Source: Cristatella mucedo (Eukaryota > Bryozoa > Phylactolaemata > Cristatellidae). From it: a stretch of 64,000 bases of DNA. This document shows positions 39,301 through 46,008 of this stretch, piece after piece. The translations under genes and the position numbers were made by a program. Position 1 is the stretch's first letter; each line of letters starts with the position of its first letter. Under the pieces are notes generated by a model, which saw nothing but the letters and a program-made list of their open reading frames with translations, did not search any database and was not told the origin of the DNA. Where the stretch lies: contig WPIO01000023.1 of NCBI GenBank assembly GCA_009760855.2, positions 747,501 to 811,500 on the forward strand, given 5' to 3'.

Positions 39301-40629
39301 CATATACAGCTAGCTGTAAGTGTGGAGCTATTTACCCACAATCTCCATGATAAGCAAAAGTATTGGCATACGGTTAGACAAAATTTATCCTAAGGAAATT
39401 AAAAACCGAGGTTATCACAAAAGAGGCAGCAAGCATAATGCAATAAAGAAATGAAGCACTAAATCATGTATTTCTTAAAAAGAGAGTGACGTGATTTTAA
39501 GCCGATGATTTATCACAGCAATCAAAAGTTACACATATGATGTGGTTCACATGATTTAAGGGTTCGGAGCTTGTACCTAGTTTTTGACTACATCCAAGAA
39601 TATCTATAGAGACCTCAGGGGTAATCTTTATAACCCAGCCAAAGATATTTGCACCGCTTTCTTAACAACCCGCCAGGCGTTGCCTAGTGGCTAACTGGGA
39701 ATATGCAGCAAAGTTAGTATATTTACTGTAAACCCTATTCACTGGCAATTAAATATTGGCTATTTAACCCCAGCCGTTTGCACTCTGCTTCCGCAATTTT
39801 TCAGTTTGGCTGTTGATATGAGTATAAAATAGAGATAAACGAATGCAGCTACTTCTGCAACTCACTGCCTGCTGGCCTACCGGCATGTGAGATCAGGCGA
39901 TTGCAGCTAGTGCAAAACTCCGCAGCTAGGCTTGTCTGTCGTGAGCGTAACAGTTGCCACATAACACCACTTATTGTCGACCTGGACTGGCTACCAGTCA
40001 AGCAATGAATTGACTTCAAGGTTTTGTCGCTCACTTTTAGGTCATTTCGTTCTTTGGCTCCAGCCTATCTCTCAGATATACTCCCCCACCAGGCCAAGTA
40101 TCATACTACCCGCTTTTTGGAATCCAACAGTCTACCAATACCTCGTACGAACCTCAAATCCTTTGAAGACCGTGCATTTAGTTCGTATGCTCCCTGTATA
40201 AGCCTGGAACTCCATCTCGATTTGCGTCAGAACATCCCCTGACTTGACCACATTTAAAAAGAACTTAAAAAACACCTATTTTGGACAACATTTAGTGGGT
40301 CCCTGTGATTTGTCCTTCATGTGCTTATGCGTGGTGACACTGTGTATGCTGCCACTAACCACATTTGCATGCTGTCCCTGTGCATGTCACCCCTAACCAG
40401 GTTATTCATGTTGTTTATCAAGCATGATATTACTCACCATTCAATTGCATTTCCCTTTGCAGCAAATGTAAAGCGCCTAGTAAGAGATTGAGTTCTCTGA
40501 GGGTGCGTTATCAAGTGCATTATTATAATTATTAGCTGATTAGCCTACAAAAAAGAAACATTGACCTTCAGGAGTTACTAGTGGGCCATCATTTTATTTA
40601 GCCGATCCAGAGGTTGACCTCTAAAACAC

Positions 40630-40712
<83 letters not shown>

Positions 40713-43627
40713 ATATATATATATATATATATATATTCACCACAACCGTGTAAAGTATTTTAGTCATTTTTTGATTAAGGAAGCATTGAGATGAATATTA
40801 CACCACTGGCTGATCATTGATTTTTTTTTGTAAAAACAAGATGCATAACTAAACAGTGGCCACATTAGGTAAATTATGCAATTAAGTTATGATGCAGTCT
40901 CAGTCTGATCAAACGTACATTGTAATATTCTGCAATGGATTGTATGTTAGAAACTGCTTTGATTTTGGAATTACATGATAGCCAATAATTGCGAAATTTA
41001 TTTTGTAATAGCAACGGTTAGTTTAAGAGAAGTAGTTGTCAAAATACGAAATGACGACGAAGTTTATATATAGCACCTGGATATATCACCTTGTATATAT
41101 CACCGGTGCCAGAAGATTTTGGCAGTCATTCCCTTAACGAGAGACCGACTCAGTCATCGCTTGCCAATATTTAGTAACGATCTCATTTTAATCATGGTCC
41201 TAAGTTATTGAATTACTACAAGAAATAACACTGCACTGAAGGCTTCTAAAGACCAAAAATATTCTTTGCCTGCTGAAATTGGAAGCGATTATTAGCAAGT
41301 GAATGTTAGCTATTAGGTACAACATGAGAGAAACACACTTATGTATGGATAACCTAATTTTGCGATTTAAATGGTGATAACCATTATAGGCCCCCATCTA
41401 GAAGAAGCTAAAATGTTCATGCATAGCTAAGAGAAACCATGAAAAAACCTATTTTAAGGTTCCAATCAAGATCTTAGTGGCTATCGTTGGGAATATGTAT
41501 TTATGTGTTCACATTTAGCTTACTACAGCACCTTCCATGATTACCAGTTCCTTGGAGTGAGTAGTAAACTAGTAGTAAGTGTCGAGGGGCTACCTGCTTT
41601 AATGAAGATTGACGATTTAAGCGAACTCGCCATAAACAGAATAAATAGTGCGACAACACAAAAAATACGAAGAATAACAATACAATAAAAATAAAAATAA
41701 CAATACAATAATACAAAAAACACACCGAGTTGATCCTTCCTTGTACTCTCATGATATTGGAACAGAGTCTTTTAGCGCATCACACGCCACACACTTACCT
41801 TCCACTTCTTTTCGGGTGCCACTTGTGGTATGAAATTACCATCAAAAGTATGTGAGAATGGACCGTGGCCTGAAATAATTGCACTTGAATTTAAAAAGTC
41901 ATTCCAGAACTAGTACCTTGAAGCAACGGAGCTTGAGTGATGTGATACCAAAGAATTAAAAGAAAATGGATCGAGAACCATTCTGAATAGCTGCAGAGCC
42001 AGCTACACTCGCCTAGGTCGTGGCAGAGTCCAGCAACTTGAACACAAAGTAGCTCCTTGTCGGTGATGTTTAGCTCTGGCTGCTTCTTCTTGAGTGTTTC
42101 CACAAACAAAGCTGCTAGATAGGCCACGCTGAAACGTAGAGCGGTCGGTGAGAGGTGCAAAACTAATGTATAAAGAGGCAACTCAAGCCCGAGAAAGCAC
42201 CAAGATTAAGTGAAAAGAATGAAGACAAGAGACCGTGATTAGTTTGACGAGTGACAGCGTTTTAAAAAGTTACATATTTTAAATGAATCTTGCTCGAATT
42301 ATCTTACTTAATGACATGACTTATACCCAATCCATTCAATCAACATCGGTTCCTTTTCCAATTAATCAGAAATGACAAGTATGCCCTAGATGAGACACTT
42401 TTGGATTAGATATGAAGCACTTTGTGAACATATTTATTCTCCTTAAGTTTTAACCAATTTTGCCTGAATGCGTTACATCTGTAAACCAACTTTATAAATA
42501 TAAACACCGAGAAAGTGCGATATTATGAGAGACAGAATTGAGCATTATTTATTACTCAAACACATGAAATAAATACAGTTTTGAATTAAGAATGAGACTA
42601 TATAAATCAGTCAGGGGAACTCAATCATTGGGTATGTAATTGGCTGTGCACACAGTTTTCGGGATTGAATATGTGATACATGTTTTTAGGCTTCCTTCAG
42701 AATTCATCTAGGTCACGTAAAAGTATTTTACAAGAAAGAATCCCAGCAATCAGAAACCCCAGAATAGTGCCTAAAGAGCAGAAAATAAAAACTCGGCCAA
42801 CAGTAATTGAGTTAAGGAATTTTAGAAAAAGGTTTCAAGTATGACTTGAATGCCTAAGCTTCCCAATTTTGCTTAACATATGCAGCGGAGTTTGGCAGAC
42901 GAGATGAATAGAAGACAGTAAAGCCTTTAATTCGCACATGGCAATGTTTGAAGCATTGCCTGCTGTGTACAATTAATACCTCCATTCCATGACGGAATAC
43001 CCCATAAGGACAAAAGAAACGGCAAAATTAATAATTATATAGCTCACTCACCATGATTATAAAAAAATCGTAATAAAAGTCTCATCCAAATGAATATATG
43101 GTATGTCTCTGCAAACCTGTCATAGGCTCACCTCTGTATAGAGAATTCTCAAACCAAATATAGTTTAATTGGCACAAACCAGTCAGTTTGCAATGTCATG
43201 CACATTTTTGTAGGTGTTCACGTGGAAGAGATTTGACTTTGGAATATACATAGTAATGACAAGTACGTATATAGCACCATAAGAGGGCCAAATCTCTCTC
43301 TAGAAACCTGCCGTTGGCTTGTCAACTTATCAGGGATAAGAACGTGTACAACCTAAGCATGCTAAAATATAAAAGGAAAAATTCAAGAAGCGGATAATAT
43401 AATGTGTATGAACGTATCCAAAAAATCATTATGCGCCAAATCAAAATAAGTACAGCTTTTACGTCCCCTATGCTATGTTCAAAGCGACTGTGTGATGCAC
43501 CTTGATTCGCGTGGTATACGCCACCGAGCTGCTTTAAGTCTCGAAGTCTCTGGAACTCCAGAGTGTCGATGATCTTGATAAGTAACGGATGTAGTGACAG
43601 TGTTCCATGAATGGAATCATTAAAAAT
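12307..43627 (-). CDS. SAMHD1: SAMHD1-like dNTP triphosphohydrolase gene (12 exons seen)
   Basis: Twelve minus-strand exons together cover about 515 codons matching SAMHD1 from the start of the HD domain to the C-terminus. SAMHD1 hydrolyses dNTPs to deoxynucleosides and triphosphate, controls dNTP pools and restricts retroviruses in mammals. Catalytic residues are present: His in SRFEH (exon 1), His-Asp in GLCHDLG (exon 2), Asp in [10 protein letters not shown] (exon 5). Exon joins are 43467-43627, 42013-42128, 41799-41869, 37114-37281, 31855-32007, 25861-25952, 22634-22714, 15578-15806, 14625-14759, 14457-14564, 13242-13386, 12307-12395. Phases agree at all junctions except exon 1/2. Upstream exon(s), a start codon and a SAM domain were not found; some invertebrate homologues lack SAM. 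Numbering here counts only visible exons. Confidence 0.88.
12780..12975 (-). mobile_element. LINE family B, 3'-UTR fragment
   Basis: Plus-strand motifs GGGTTTCGGTACGCAAGCAG, AACCAAGAGAAAGTAAGGAG and GAGTCAGGAAGGTAGTTGAG match the complement of the family B 3' region seen at 28.7, 47.5 and 53.0 kb, at lower identity. It lies inside the last intron of the SAMHD1-like gene, in sense orientation. Confidence 0.75.
13242..13386 (-). CDS. SAMHD1: SAMHD1-like exon 11 (C-terminal domain)
   Basis: Acceptor CCCTTTCCCTTCAG, donor GTAGGA. Encodes [20 protein letters not shown] then [15 protein letters not shown]. The 'iRVYcK ... AA..aF..Wc' pattern is the conserved C-terminal block of SAMHD1. Starts in phase 0 and ends in phase 1. 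A paralogous exon sits at 56493-56639. Confidence 0.9.
13471..14456 (-). other. SAMHD1-like intron 10 (most of it)
   Basis: No recognisable repeat or gene on either strand. The plus-strand frame at 13588-13803 has no family signature and no splice context. Confidence 0.5.
14457..14564 (-). CDS. SAMHD1: SAMHD1-like exon 10, GC donor
   Basis: Acceptor CTTCCTGTTTAG then AATTTCATG. Encodes [20 protein letters not shown] and then [16 protein letters not shown], aligning with the 'dFiv.vi..dyG...nPi..v.F' strand pair before the C-terminal block. To stay in phase 0 with exon 11 it must end at TCA followed by GCACGT, a GC donor matching GCAAGT at five of six positions. No GT in phase gives a comparable fit except a weak GTTGAC 36 bases earlier. 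Confidence 0.65.
14565..14624 (-). other. 60-bp intron between exons 9 and 10
   Basis: GTATGG ... TTCCTGTTTAG, only 60 bases, with a pyrimidine-rich end. Far shorter than the other introns, several of which exceed 4 kb. Confidence 0.7.
14625..14759 (-). CDS. SAMHD1: SAMHD1-like exon 9
   Basis: Acceptor ATTTTATTTATCAG, donor GTATGG, 45 whole codons in phase 0. Encodes [20 protein letters not shown] and later [14 protein letters not shown]. The PKEL stretch matches the conserved 'PKE(v)' turn that follows the exon 8 helices in SAMHD1. Confidence 0.8.
15578..15806 (-). CDS. SAMHD1: SAMHD1-like exon 8
   Basis: Acceptor TTTAATTTCCTAG, donor GTAAGT. Encodes [20 protein letters not shown], then [20 protein letters not shown] and GEEYKL. 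This is the strongly conserved 'IDDM.AYT.LTDNi...IL ... iL.riE.RdLyk.vGe' helical block of SAMHD1. The first base completes a codon left by exon 7; the exon ends in phase 0. Confidence 0.93.
15807..17229 (-). other. SAMHD1-like intron 7, 3' part
   Basis: AT-rich with no recognised repeat until the Ty3/gypsy remnant. A minus-strand open frame of about 78 codons at 16807-17043 lacks a start and any family signature; a plus-strand frame at 16523-16735 is likewise unassigned. Confidence 0.4.
17230..19950 (+). mobile_element. Ty3/gypsy LTR retrotransposon pol remnant
   Basis: Plus-strand pieces follow Ty3/gypsy pol order. RT pieces: [16 protein letters not shown] near 17260-17330, then [20 protein letters not shown] and [15 protein letters not shown] near 17480-17620. 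RNase [20 protein letters not shown] near 17880-17940. RNase H end: [13 protein letters not shown] near 18195-18235. Integrase zinc region: [21 protein letters not shown] near 18580-18680. Integrase core: DYMLTVDY near 18930, LVHDNDPKS near 19035, [18 protein letters not shown] near 19125-19180. Many stops and frameshifts. A SINE interrupts it at about 18300. It lies antisense in SAMHD1-like intron 7. Confidence 0.85.
18300..18430 (+). mobile_element. SINE family S2 nested in the gypsy element
   Basis: Contains TACTGGGTTCGAATCCTGCAG, a good pol III B box, and the family body with GCGATCC, CTGCAGCAGTGATGATAGCA and CTGTTGCTATGCAGA. It separates the RNase H end from the integrase zinc region, so it inserted after the gypsy copy. 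Confidence 0.7.
19953..20150 (+). repeat. Candidate 3' LTR of the gypsy element
   Basis: A purine tract CAATGGGGGAGGA is followed by TGTAGTAGAGCC, which looks like polypurine tract plus LTR start. The end is uncertain, around GTTTACA at about 20143. The matching 5' LTR was not located, so this is tentative. Confidence 0.4.
20270..20782 (+). mobile_element. LINE family A, 5'-truncated copy
   Basis: Starts in the coding region just after the 'DFK' block (TCTCTCACTTTTAGGTCC), continues through GTACCACCCGCTTTTCGGAA and the 3' UTR, and ends with GGCGCTTTATTAAGA and ATT repeats. Frames are broken. In SAMHD1-like intron 7, antisense to the gene. Confidence 0.88.
21753..21830 (+). mobile_element. 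LINE family A, minimal 3' tail
   Basis: Only the last 80 bases: TTGCAGCAAATGTAAAGCG, CTAGAAAGAGATTGAGTTCC, then a degenerate hairpin arm and ATT repeats. An extreme 5' truncation. Confidence 0.85.
22634..22714 (-). CDS. SAMHD1: SAMHD1-like exon 7
   Basis: Acceptor AAACGTTTCCAG, then ACGTTTATT. One base completes the exon 6 codon, 26 codons follow, and two bases remain before GTGCTA. Encodes [20 protein letters not shown] and ILRPDS, aligning with 'mi.daFlkaD.yi.i.g' between the exon 6 and exon 8 blocks. Similarity is modest and the donor weak, but both flanking phases fit exactly. Confidence 0.6.
22850..23279. other. SAMHD1-like intron 6, left part, nothing recognised
   Basis: No repeat family or coding motif seen. 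Short open frames on both strands lack support. Confidence 0.4.
23280..23600. other. GC-richer unidentified patch
   Basis: Noticeably richer in G and C than its surroundings, with long overlapping open frames on both strands (plus 23370-23597, minus 23382-23573). The minus frame reads [21 protein letters not shown] cannot assign a family. It may be an exon-sized remnant of a transferred or transposed gene. Confidence 0.3.
23601..25660. other. SAMHD1-like intron 6, nothing recognised
   Basis: AT-rich, with stops in all frames. The minus frame 24104-24316 and plus frame 24914-25111 show no family motif. Confidence 0.4.
25663..25814 (-). mobile_element. tRNA-derived SINE, family S1, with LINE A tail
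   Basis: On the minus strand: an A box TTGGCCCAGTGG and B box GGGCTCGAGCCC from a tRNA ancestor, then GGCATATGTGAAGCACCTGA, then AATAGAGATTAAGTTCTCT and AGGGCGCTTTACAAATGAAT, ending in an ATTTAT-rich tail. The last 50 bases match the 3' hairpin of LINE family A, so S1 probably borrows that LINE's reverse transcriptase. Within SAMHD1-like intron 6, sense orientation. Confidence 0.85.
25861..25952 (-). CDS. SAMHD1: SAMHD1-like exon 6
   Basis: Acceptor TTTTTCCTTACAG, donor GTAAGT. Encodes [20 protein letters not shown] and [10 protein letters not shown], matching 'kEv.nLYdMF..R.sLhrrAYqHkv...ie.mi' of SAMHD1, including the Met-Phe, Arg, Leu and Ala-Tyr positions. Phase 0 at the start, two bases over at the end. 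Confidence 0.88.
26160..28195. other. SAMHD1-like intron 5, right of exon 6, nothing firm
   Basis: Near 26180-26230 the minus strand has GGTTTAAATTCCCC, a possible degenerate SINE B box. Elsewhere no coding or repeat signature is clear. Confidence 0.35.
28196..28363 (+). mobile_element. LINE family B, internal RT fragment
   Basis: Plus strand encodes [20 protein letters not shown] and [18 protein letters not shown], the same block as the family B copy at 47.5-49.1 kb. Both ends are truncated, and it is opposite in orientation to the other family B copies. Confidence 0.88.
28379..28522 (-). mobile_element. tRNA-derived SINE, family S1
   Basis: Minus strand has TTGGTCCAGCGG (A box) and GGGGTCGAATCTC (B box), then GAATAGAGATTAAGC and a shortened LINE A-like tail ending in TTTATATA. 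Second S1 copy, more decayed in the tail hairpin than the one at 25.7 kb. Confidence 0.8.
28727..28997 (-). mobile_element. LINE family B, 3'-UTR fragment, recent
   Basis: About 270 bases nearly identical to 47481-47742 (for example GTGGGTGTTACGCAGGAGAG and GCGGCTTTCGGTACGCATTC shared). Ends with TGTAATGTAA on its 3' side, the family's terminal pentamer repeat. Strongly 5'-truncated at about 28997. Confidence 0.9.
29009..29332 (-). other. Unrecognised 107-codon open frame next to LINE B
   Basis: Open minus-strand frame reading [40 protein letters not shown]. It has a plausible amphipathic, basic composition but no motif I can name, and it starts right at the truncation edge of the LINE B fragment. 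It lacks clear splice sites. Possibly an old element gene. Confidence 0.25.
29333..31854. other. SAMHD1-like intron 5, left-hand unassigned DNA
   Basis: Contains a plus-strand frame of 98 codons (30286-30582) and several shorter ones with no recognisable family. Possibly old retroelement sequence; none of it can be named. Confidence 0.3.
31855..32007 (-). CDS. SAMHD1: SAMHD1-like exon 5 (catalytic Asp)
   Basis: Acceptor CCGTTTAACAG, donor GTACAG, 51 whole codons. Encodes [20 protein letters not shown] and [20 protein letters not shown], nearly identical to the SAMHD1 signature '[25 protein letters not shown].nnFd..R.i..aRv'. The Asp of ARD is the metal-binding catalytic Asp. The most convincing exon of the gene. 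Confidence 0.97.
32520..34078 (+). mobile_element. LINE family A, longest copy
   Basis: Covers most of the [14 protein letters not shown] at about 32610, then [12 protein letters not shown] at about 32876-32915, then [12 protein letters not shown] at about 32970, where the catalytic Asp-Asp box has become Ser-Asp. C-terminal RT follows ([11 protein letters not shown] at 33380), then [11 protein letters not shown] near 33720-33750, and the 3' UTR with ATT tail at 34055-34078. Three main frames (32836-33351, 33352-33660, 33645-33839) are separated by a stop and a frameshift. In SAMHD1-like intron 4, antisense. Confidence 0.93.
34125..34215 (+). mobile_element. LINE family A, minimal 3' tail
   Basis: GTAAAACGCCTAGAAATAG, TTTAGTTCTTTGAGGTCGCT and ATT/ATA repeats, only 50 bases after the longer copy. 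An older, diverged tail. Confidence 0.75.
34216..35576. other. SAMHD1-like intron 4, nothing recognised
   Basis: AT-rich, with frequent stops. No exon-like frame or known repeat seen. Confidence 0.45.
35577..36170 (+). mobile_element. LINE family A, strongly diverged copy
   Basis: The order of family A landmarks is retained: TACACCACATTTCGACAACC, GGCAGCACATCAACTTCAAG, TATAAAAAGCCAAGACAGAG and GGGAGCTTTATG. The 3' hairpin is disrupted by a GA microsatellite at about 36118-36138. Clearly older than the copies at 32.5 or 46.0 kb. Confidence 0.65.
37114..37281 (-). CDS. SAMHD1: SAMHD1-like exon 4, donor ambiguous
   Basis: Acceptor AATAACCATAG, then [20 protein letters not shown] and [14 protein letters not shown], matching 'HEqgS..Mf.hLi..N.l......y.l...Di.fI.e.I.G'. 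Two ends are possible. A GTAAAC donor at 37149 stops after DHE. A GC donor (GCGAAT) at 37113 adds SARQLFY, which aligns with the 'k.FLYeiVsNKR' block completed by exon 5. Both are phase 0; I prefer the longer form for homology. Confidence 0.8.
37675..38170 (+). mobile_element. LINE family A, degenerate copy
   Basis: Landmarks CATGACATTGTAAAAAACG, CAGTGACATCATGCCTTGAC, GCTTGCTCGTGTTGCAAAAC and CAAGCGACGTATTGAAATAA follow family A order at low identity. It contains a perfect short tandem duplication, listed separately. The 3' end is not clear. Confidence 0.6.
37860..37936. repeat. 38-bp perfect tandem duplication
   Basis: The unit beginning TTCGTTAACGTCACAATTAC occurs at 37861 and again at 37899 with no mismatch, inside an otherwise degenerate LINE. 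The exact copies imply a recent duplication or an assembly artefact. Confidence 0.95.
38171..39847. other. SAMHD1-like intron 3, nothing recognised
   Basis: Open frames at 38266-38532 (plus) and 38524-38733 (minus) have no family signature or splice context. No repeat family was identified. Confidence 0.4.
39848..40535 (+). mobile_element. LINE family A, 5'-truncated copy
   Basis: From ACTTCTGCAACTCACTGCCT to ATT repeats at 40535. Coding remnants include 'CNSLPAGLP', a disrupted LHW/DWLPV block and 'AFSSYAP'. A stop and frameshifts are present. In SAMHD1-like intron 3, antisense. Confidence 0.9.
40633..40736. repeat. (AT)n microsatellite with two C interruptions
   Basis: About 100 bases of AT with two TCT interruptions that divide it into three blocks. 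Confidence 0.98.
41799..41869 (-). CDS. SAMHD1: SAMHD1-like exon 3 (HD motif, second part)
   Basis: Acceptor AATTATTTCAG, donor GTAAGT. Encodes [20 protein letters not shown] and KWK, the invariant 'GHGPFSH.FD..fip' segment directly after the catalytic His-Asp. The exon's first two bases complete a Gly codon split with exon 2. Confidence 0.96.
42013..42128 (-). CDS. SAMHD1: SAMHD1-like exon 2 (HD motif), GC donor
   Basis: Acceptor CTCTACGTTTCAG. Encodes [20 protein letters not shown] and [14 protein letters not shown], the 'yLA..fv..l...qpel.i...d.lcV.iAGLCHDlG' block with the catalytic His-Asp pair. To join exon 3 as HDLG-HGPFSH it must end at CCTAG followed by GCGAGT, a GC donor. The nearest GT (three bases later) would break the frame through the most conserved motif. 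Confidence 0.93.
42182..43462 (-). other. SAMHD1-like intron 1
   Basis: About 1.3 kb, AT-rich, with no repeat or coding motif recognised. Confidence 0.5.
43467..43627 (-). CDS. SAMHD1: SAMHD1-like exon 1 (first visible; HD domain start)
   Basis: Acceptor GTTCTCTCTGTCCAG. Encodes [40 protein letters not shown] and [12 protein letters not shown], the opening of the SAMHD1 HD domain with the first metal-ligand His in RFEH. The donor is unclear: a GTAAAA site at 43462 leaves phase 0, but exon 2 needs two leftover bases, which would require an intron starting GGACGT at 43466. Because it begins at an acceptor, at least one exon lies upstream. Confidence 0.93.
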
Positions 43628-43802
43628 CTGGACAGAGAGAACCCGACGTTTTTACGATACTTCTGAATTTCAAAATTTGTCGCAAGCAGAACAATCATTG
43701 TCTTGGCAACCTCAAATATGTAAGCTTCAGAAAAATTCCGCATATATAAATCACATGACTGGTCTTATGTCACACTTCAAATGCAAATAGTCCTCGGATC
43801 TT

Positions 43803-43935
43803 AACCCAGGAGGTAAGGTGCACGCTCTTCACAACCTTTGTCATGGGTTCGATCCCTGCAGGAAGCGATCATTTGGAGACTATTGCAAGCCACGGTCACA
43901 GCCGTTAAGGCTCTTCTGCAGCTATGTAAATGAGA
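43803..43935 (+). mobile_element. SINE family S2
   Basis: Has CATGGGTTCGATCCCTGCAG (B box) and the family body ending GTTAAGGCTCTTCTGCAGCT. Lies just upstream of the first visible SAMHD1-like exon, antisense. Confidence 0.7.
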
Positions 43936-45574
43936 CTTTTAAACAAGCTTACCATTTTTTTTCTAGAGCCGGGGTCCAACAGCAGAGGACACAGAAAAAA
44001 ACCACACTATTGTTACTAATATACATTAATATTCACACATGCGGCATCCTGAATGAACTCAATGCCTTGTTGGGCACTTTACATAAGCTTGAATTAAGTA
44101 GATTGCATTAGTAGCTACTATTAAAATTACCAAGTTCCACACCCACGCGATCATAAAGGATCATTCAGATTTGGAAAGAAAATGCTGCGATGCGCAGCTA
44201 AACAACCCGAGTCGTAGTAGCTCGTGGCGCGAGAGAAGAGTCGAGGAGAGCACAGCTAGGATTGACAACCCTGAGCAGAAACATGCAGTGCATTATTGAT
44301 GGCAGCATAGAATCGTGAATTTCTCCAGCTTTGAGCTTTATTAGAAAAGGCTGAAGCGGTACAGCAAGATATGTATAGAAGTATTCTATTGCCAGTCTTG
44401 TTACAGATAGTATAATAGAAGTTAATCCCGTAAATTATGGAACGCGATGACAGGCTAGTGAAAGATCTTCTGAATAAACTAGCAAAAGCTGGATGCTTGT
44501 TAAAGAGGGCACTCATATATTGGGCACTTGTATAAAATGTGCCAAGTTCTCCATATCATTATGACATCTTCAATTTAGACCACGAAGGCACTGATTTCAG
44601 TTTTGTGTTAAGCTTTAGCTTTTGAGGAGGAGACCGGCTAAATTGTCGTTTTCTATGAAGTAGATTGAAATTCAGGAAATAATTTCAAGGCGGACTGAAG
44701 TTCAGTTTTTTAATATCCGCAAATGACTCAATGGATTTTGATGATCAGTACGGCTAGGTGGATCCGAACAAAAGTGGCTGCCGATCCCATGGCTCTGTAT
44801 TGCAACCATTGTGAGTTTCTGGAGTGATTTTGATTAGCAATAGACTGAGAGCAAACCCGTGTGAAACTATGTGGGCAACTGAGTAACTGAGTTACTCGAT
44901 GTGGCCAACCACCTCACTACATTGACTAAATACTTGAAAGGGCGCGATTCATATTACGTCATAAGTTTATCGGCAGGAAATACACTAGCAGGCATCCCTT
45001 AATCTTATCTTACCATCATTGATCATCTGTGATCTTCATGGATGGATAGTTTAGGGTTAAGCTTATGACGGGCTGAGTCGGAACTTTCCAAAGACGTTTC
45101 CTTAACTATGTCACCTGGAAAGACGCTAGTGGCGTAGCGAAAAAGTATTTCAAGTAGAAGAATGTCACTTGAGTGTGTCGTGAAACCTGTCGTACAAGCT
45201 ATTCGTGTCTACTTTTTACAAGAGTTATTCAACAGTAATACAATAAAGAATCTTTGACAACGAAAAAATCCCGGAGACTGTCCACATTCTTAGTGAGATC
45301 TAAAAAAAGGCAATCAGGCTGTATCAAAATTGGTCGTAACATGATCGATCCTCATGCCTTATAGTATGCCGATAGTTGTATGCTTTTAAATCTTGAATAT
45401 GTCTTTGGGTCAAATGGGCCGCCAATTTTCAAATAGTTCTTCTACTTAAACCAATTAAAGTGGGATATTTATTGTAGCTTTTGTTGGCTATTAACGGACA
45501 TATGGGCAAACCGGAAAGTTGTATTTCATACAATGTAACACCTCTCTGAACCTATAAAAATAATTATTACGCTC
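43936..45574. other. Expected position of SAMHD1-like 5' exons; nothing identified
   Basis: The minus frame at 44256-44516 (86 codons, Ser/Phe-rich) does not resemble a SAM domain. No other candidate first exon or promoter could be recognised. Confidence 0.35.
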
Positions 45575-45575
45575 C

Positions 45576-45622
<47 letters not shown>

Positions 45623-45627
45623 AAGAG
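45575..45627. repeat. (GA)n microsatellite
   Basis: About 50 bases of GA with occasional AAA interruptions. Confidence 0.97.
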
Positions 45628-46008
45628 AAGAATGTGAGAAAGAAGGGGACAAAACCTCCCTATAGAGAAACATATACCATGTTATTATTCGTCCAAATAA
45701 AAGAAAACATGATCAGCTAAGAGGCTAAAAGTTTTGGCACCCTTTTAAAAGTACTTACAGTCTAGTGGCATCTATGATCGTAAGCTAGTCTTTCCAGACC
45801 CCATATTCAGGTGAACATGTTTGCATACTGTGCTGGTGTGGGGGCTACTGGCATCAAGGCTGTTTAAAGAGGCCCAAGTAATATCATATAAACTTGATCT
45901 GATTGATAATACATGCAGTATTTAATTTCAACAGAGGTAAGCTATAACCTTAGTAAACGTATGCATATGCAATACCTACTTCTGTCTTGGCAACTACATA
46001 GTCTAATT

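Noticed and set aside
44256-44516. 86-codon minus frame as the SAM-domain exon of the SAMHD1-like gene
   Set aside because: No SAM helix pattern is visible and no donor or acceptor matches the expected phase.
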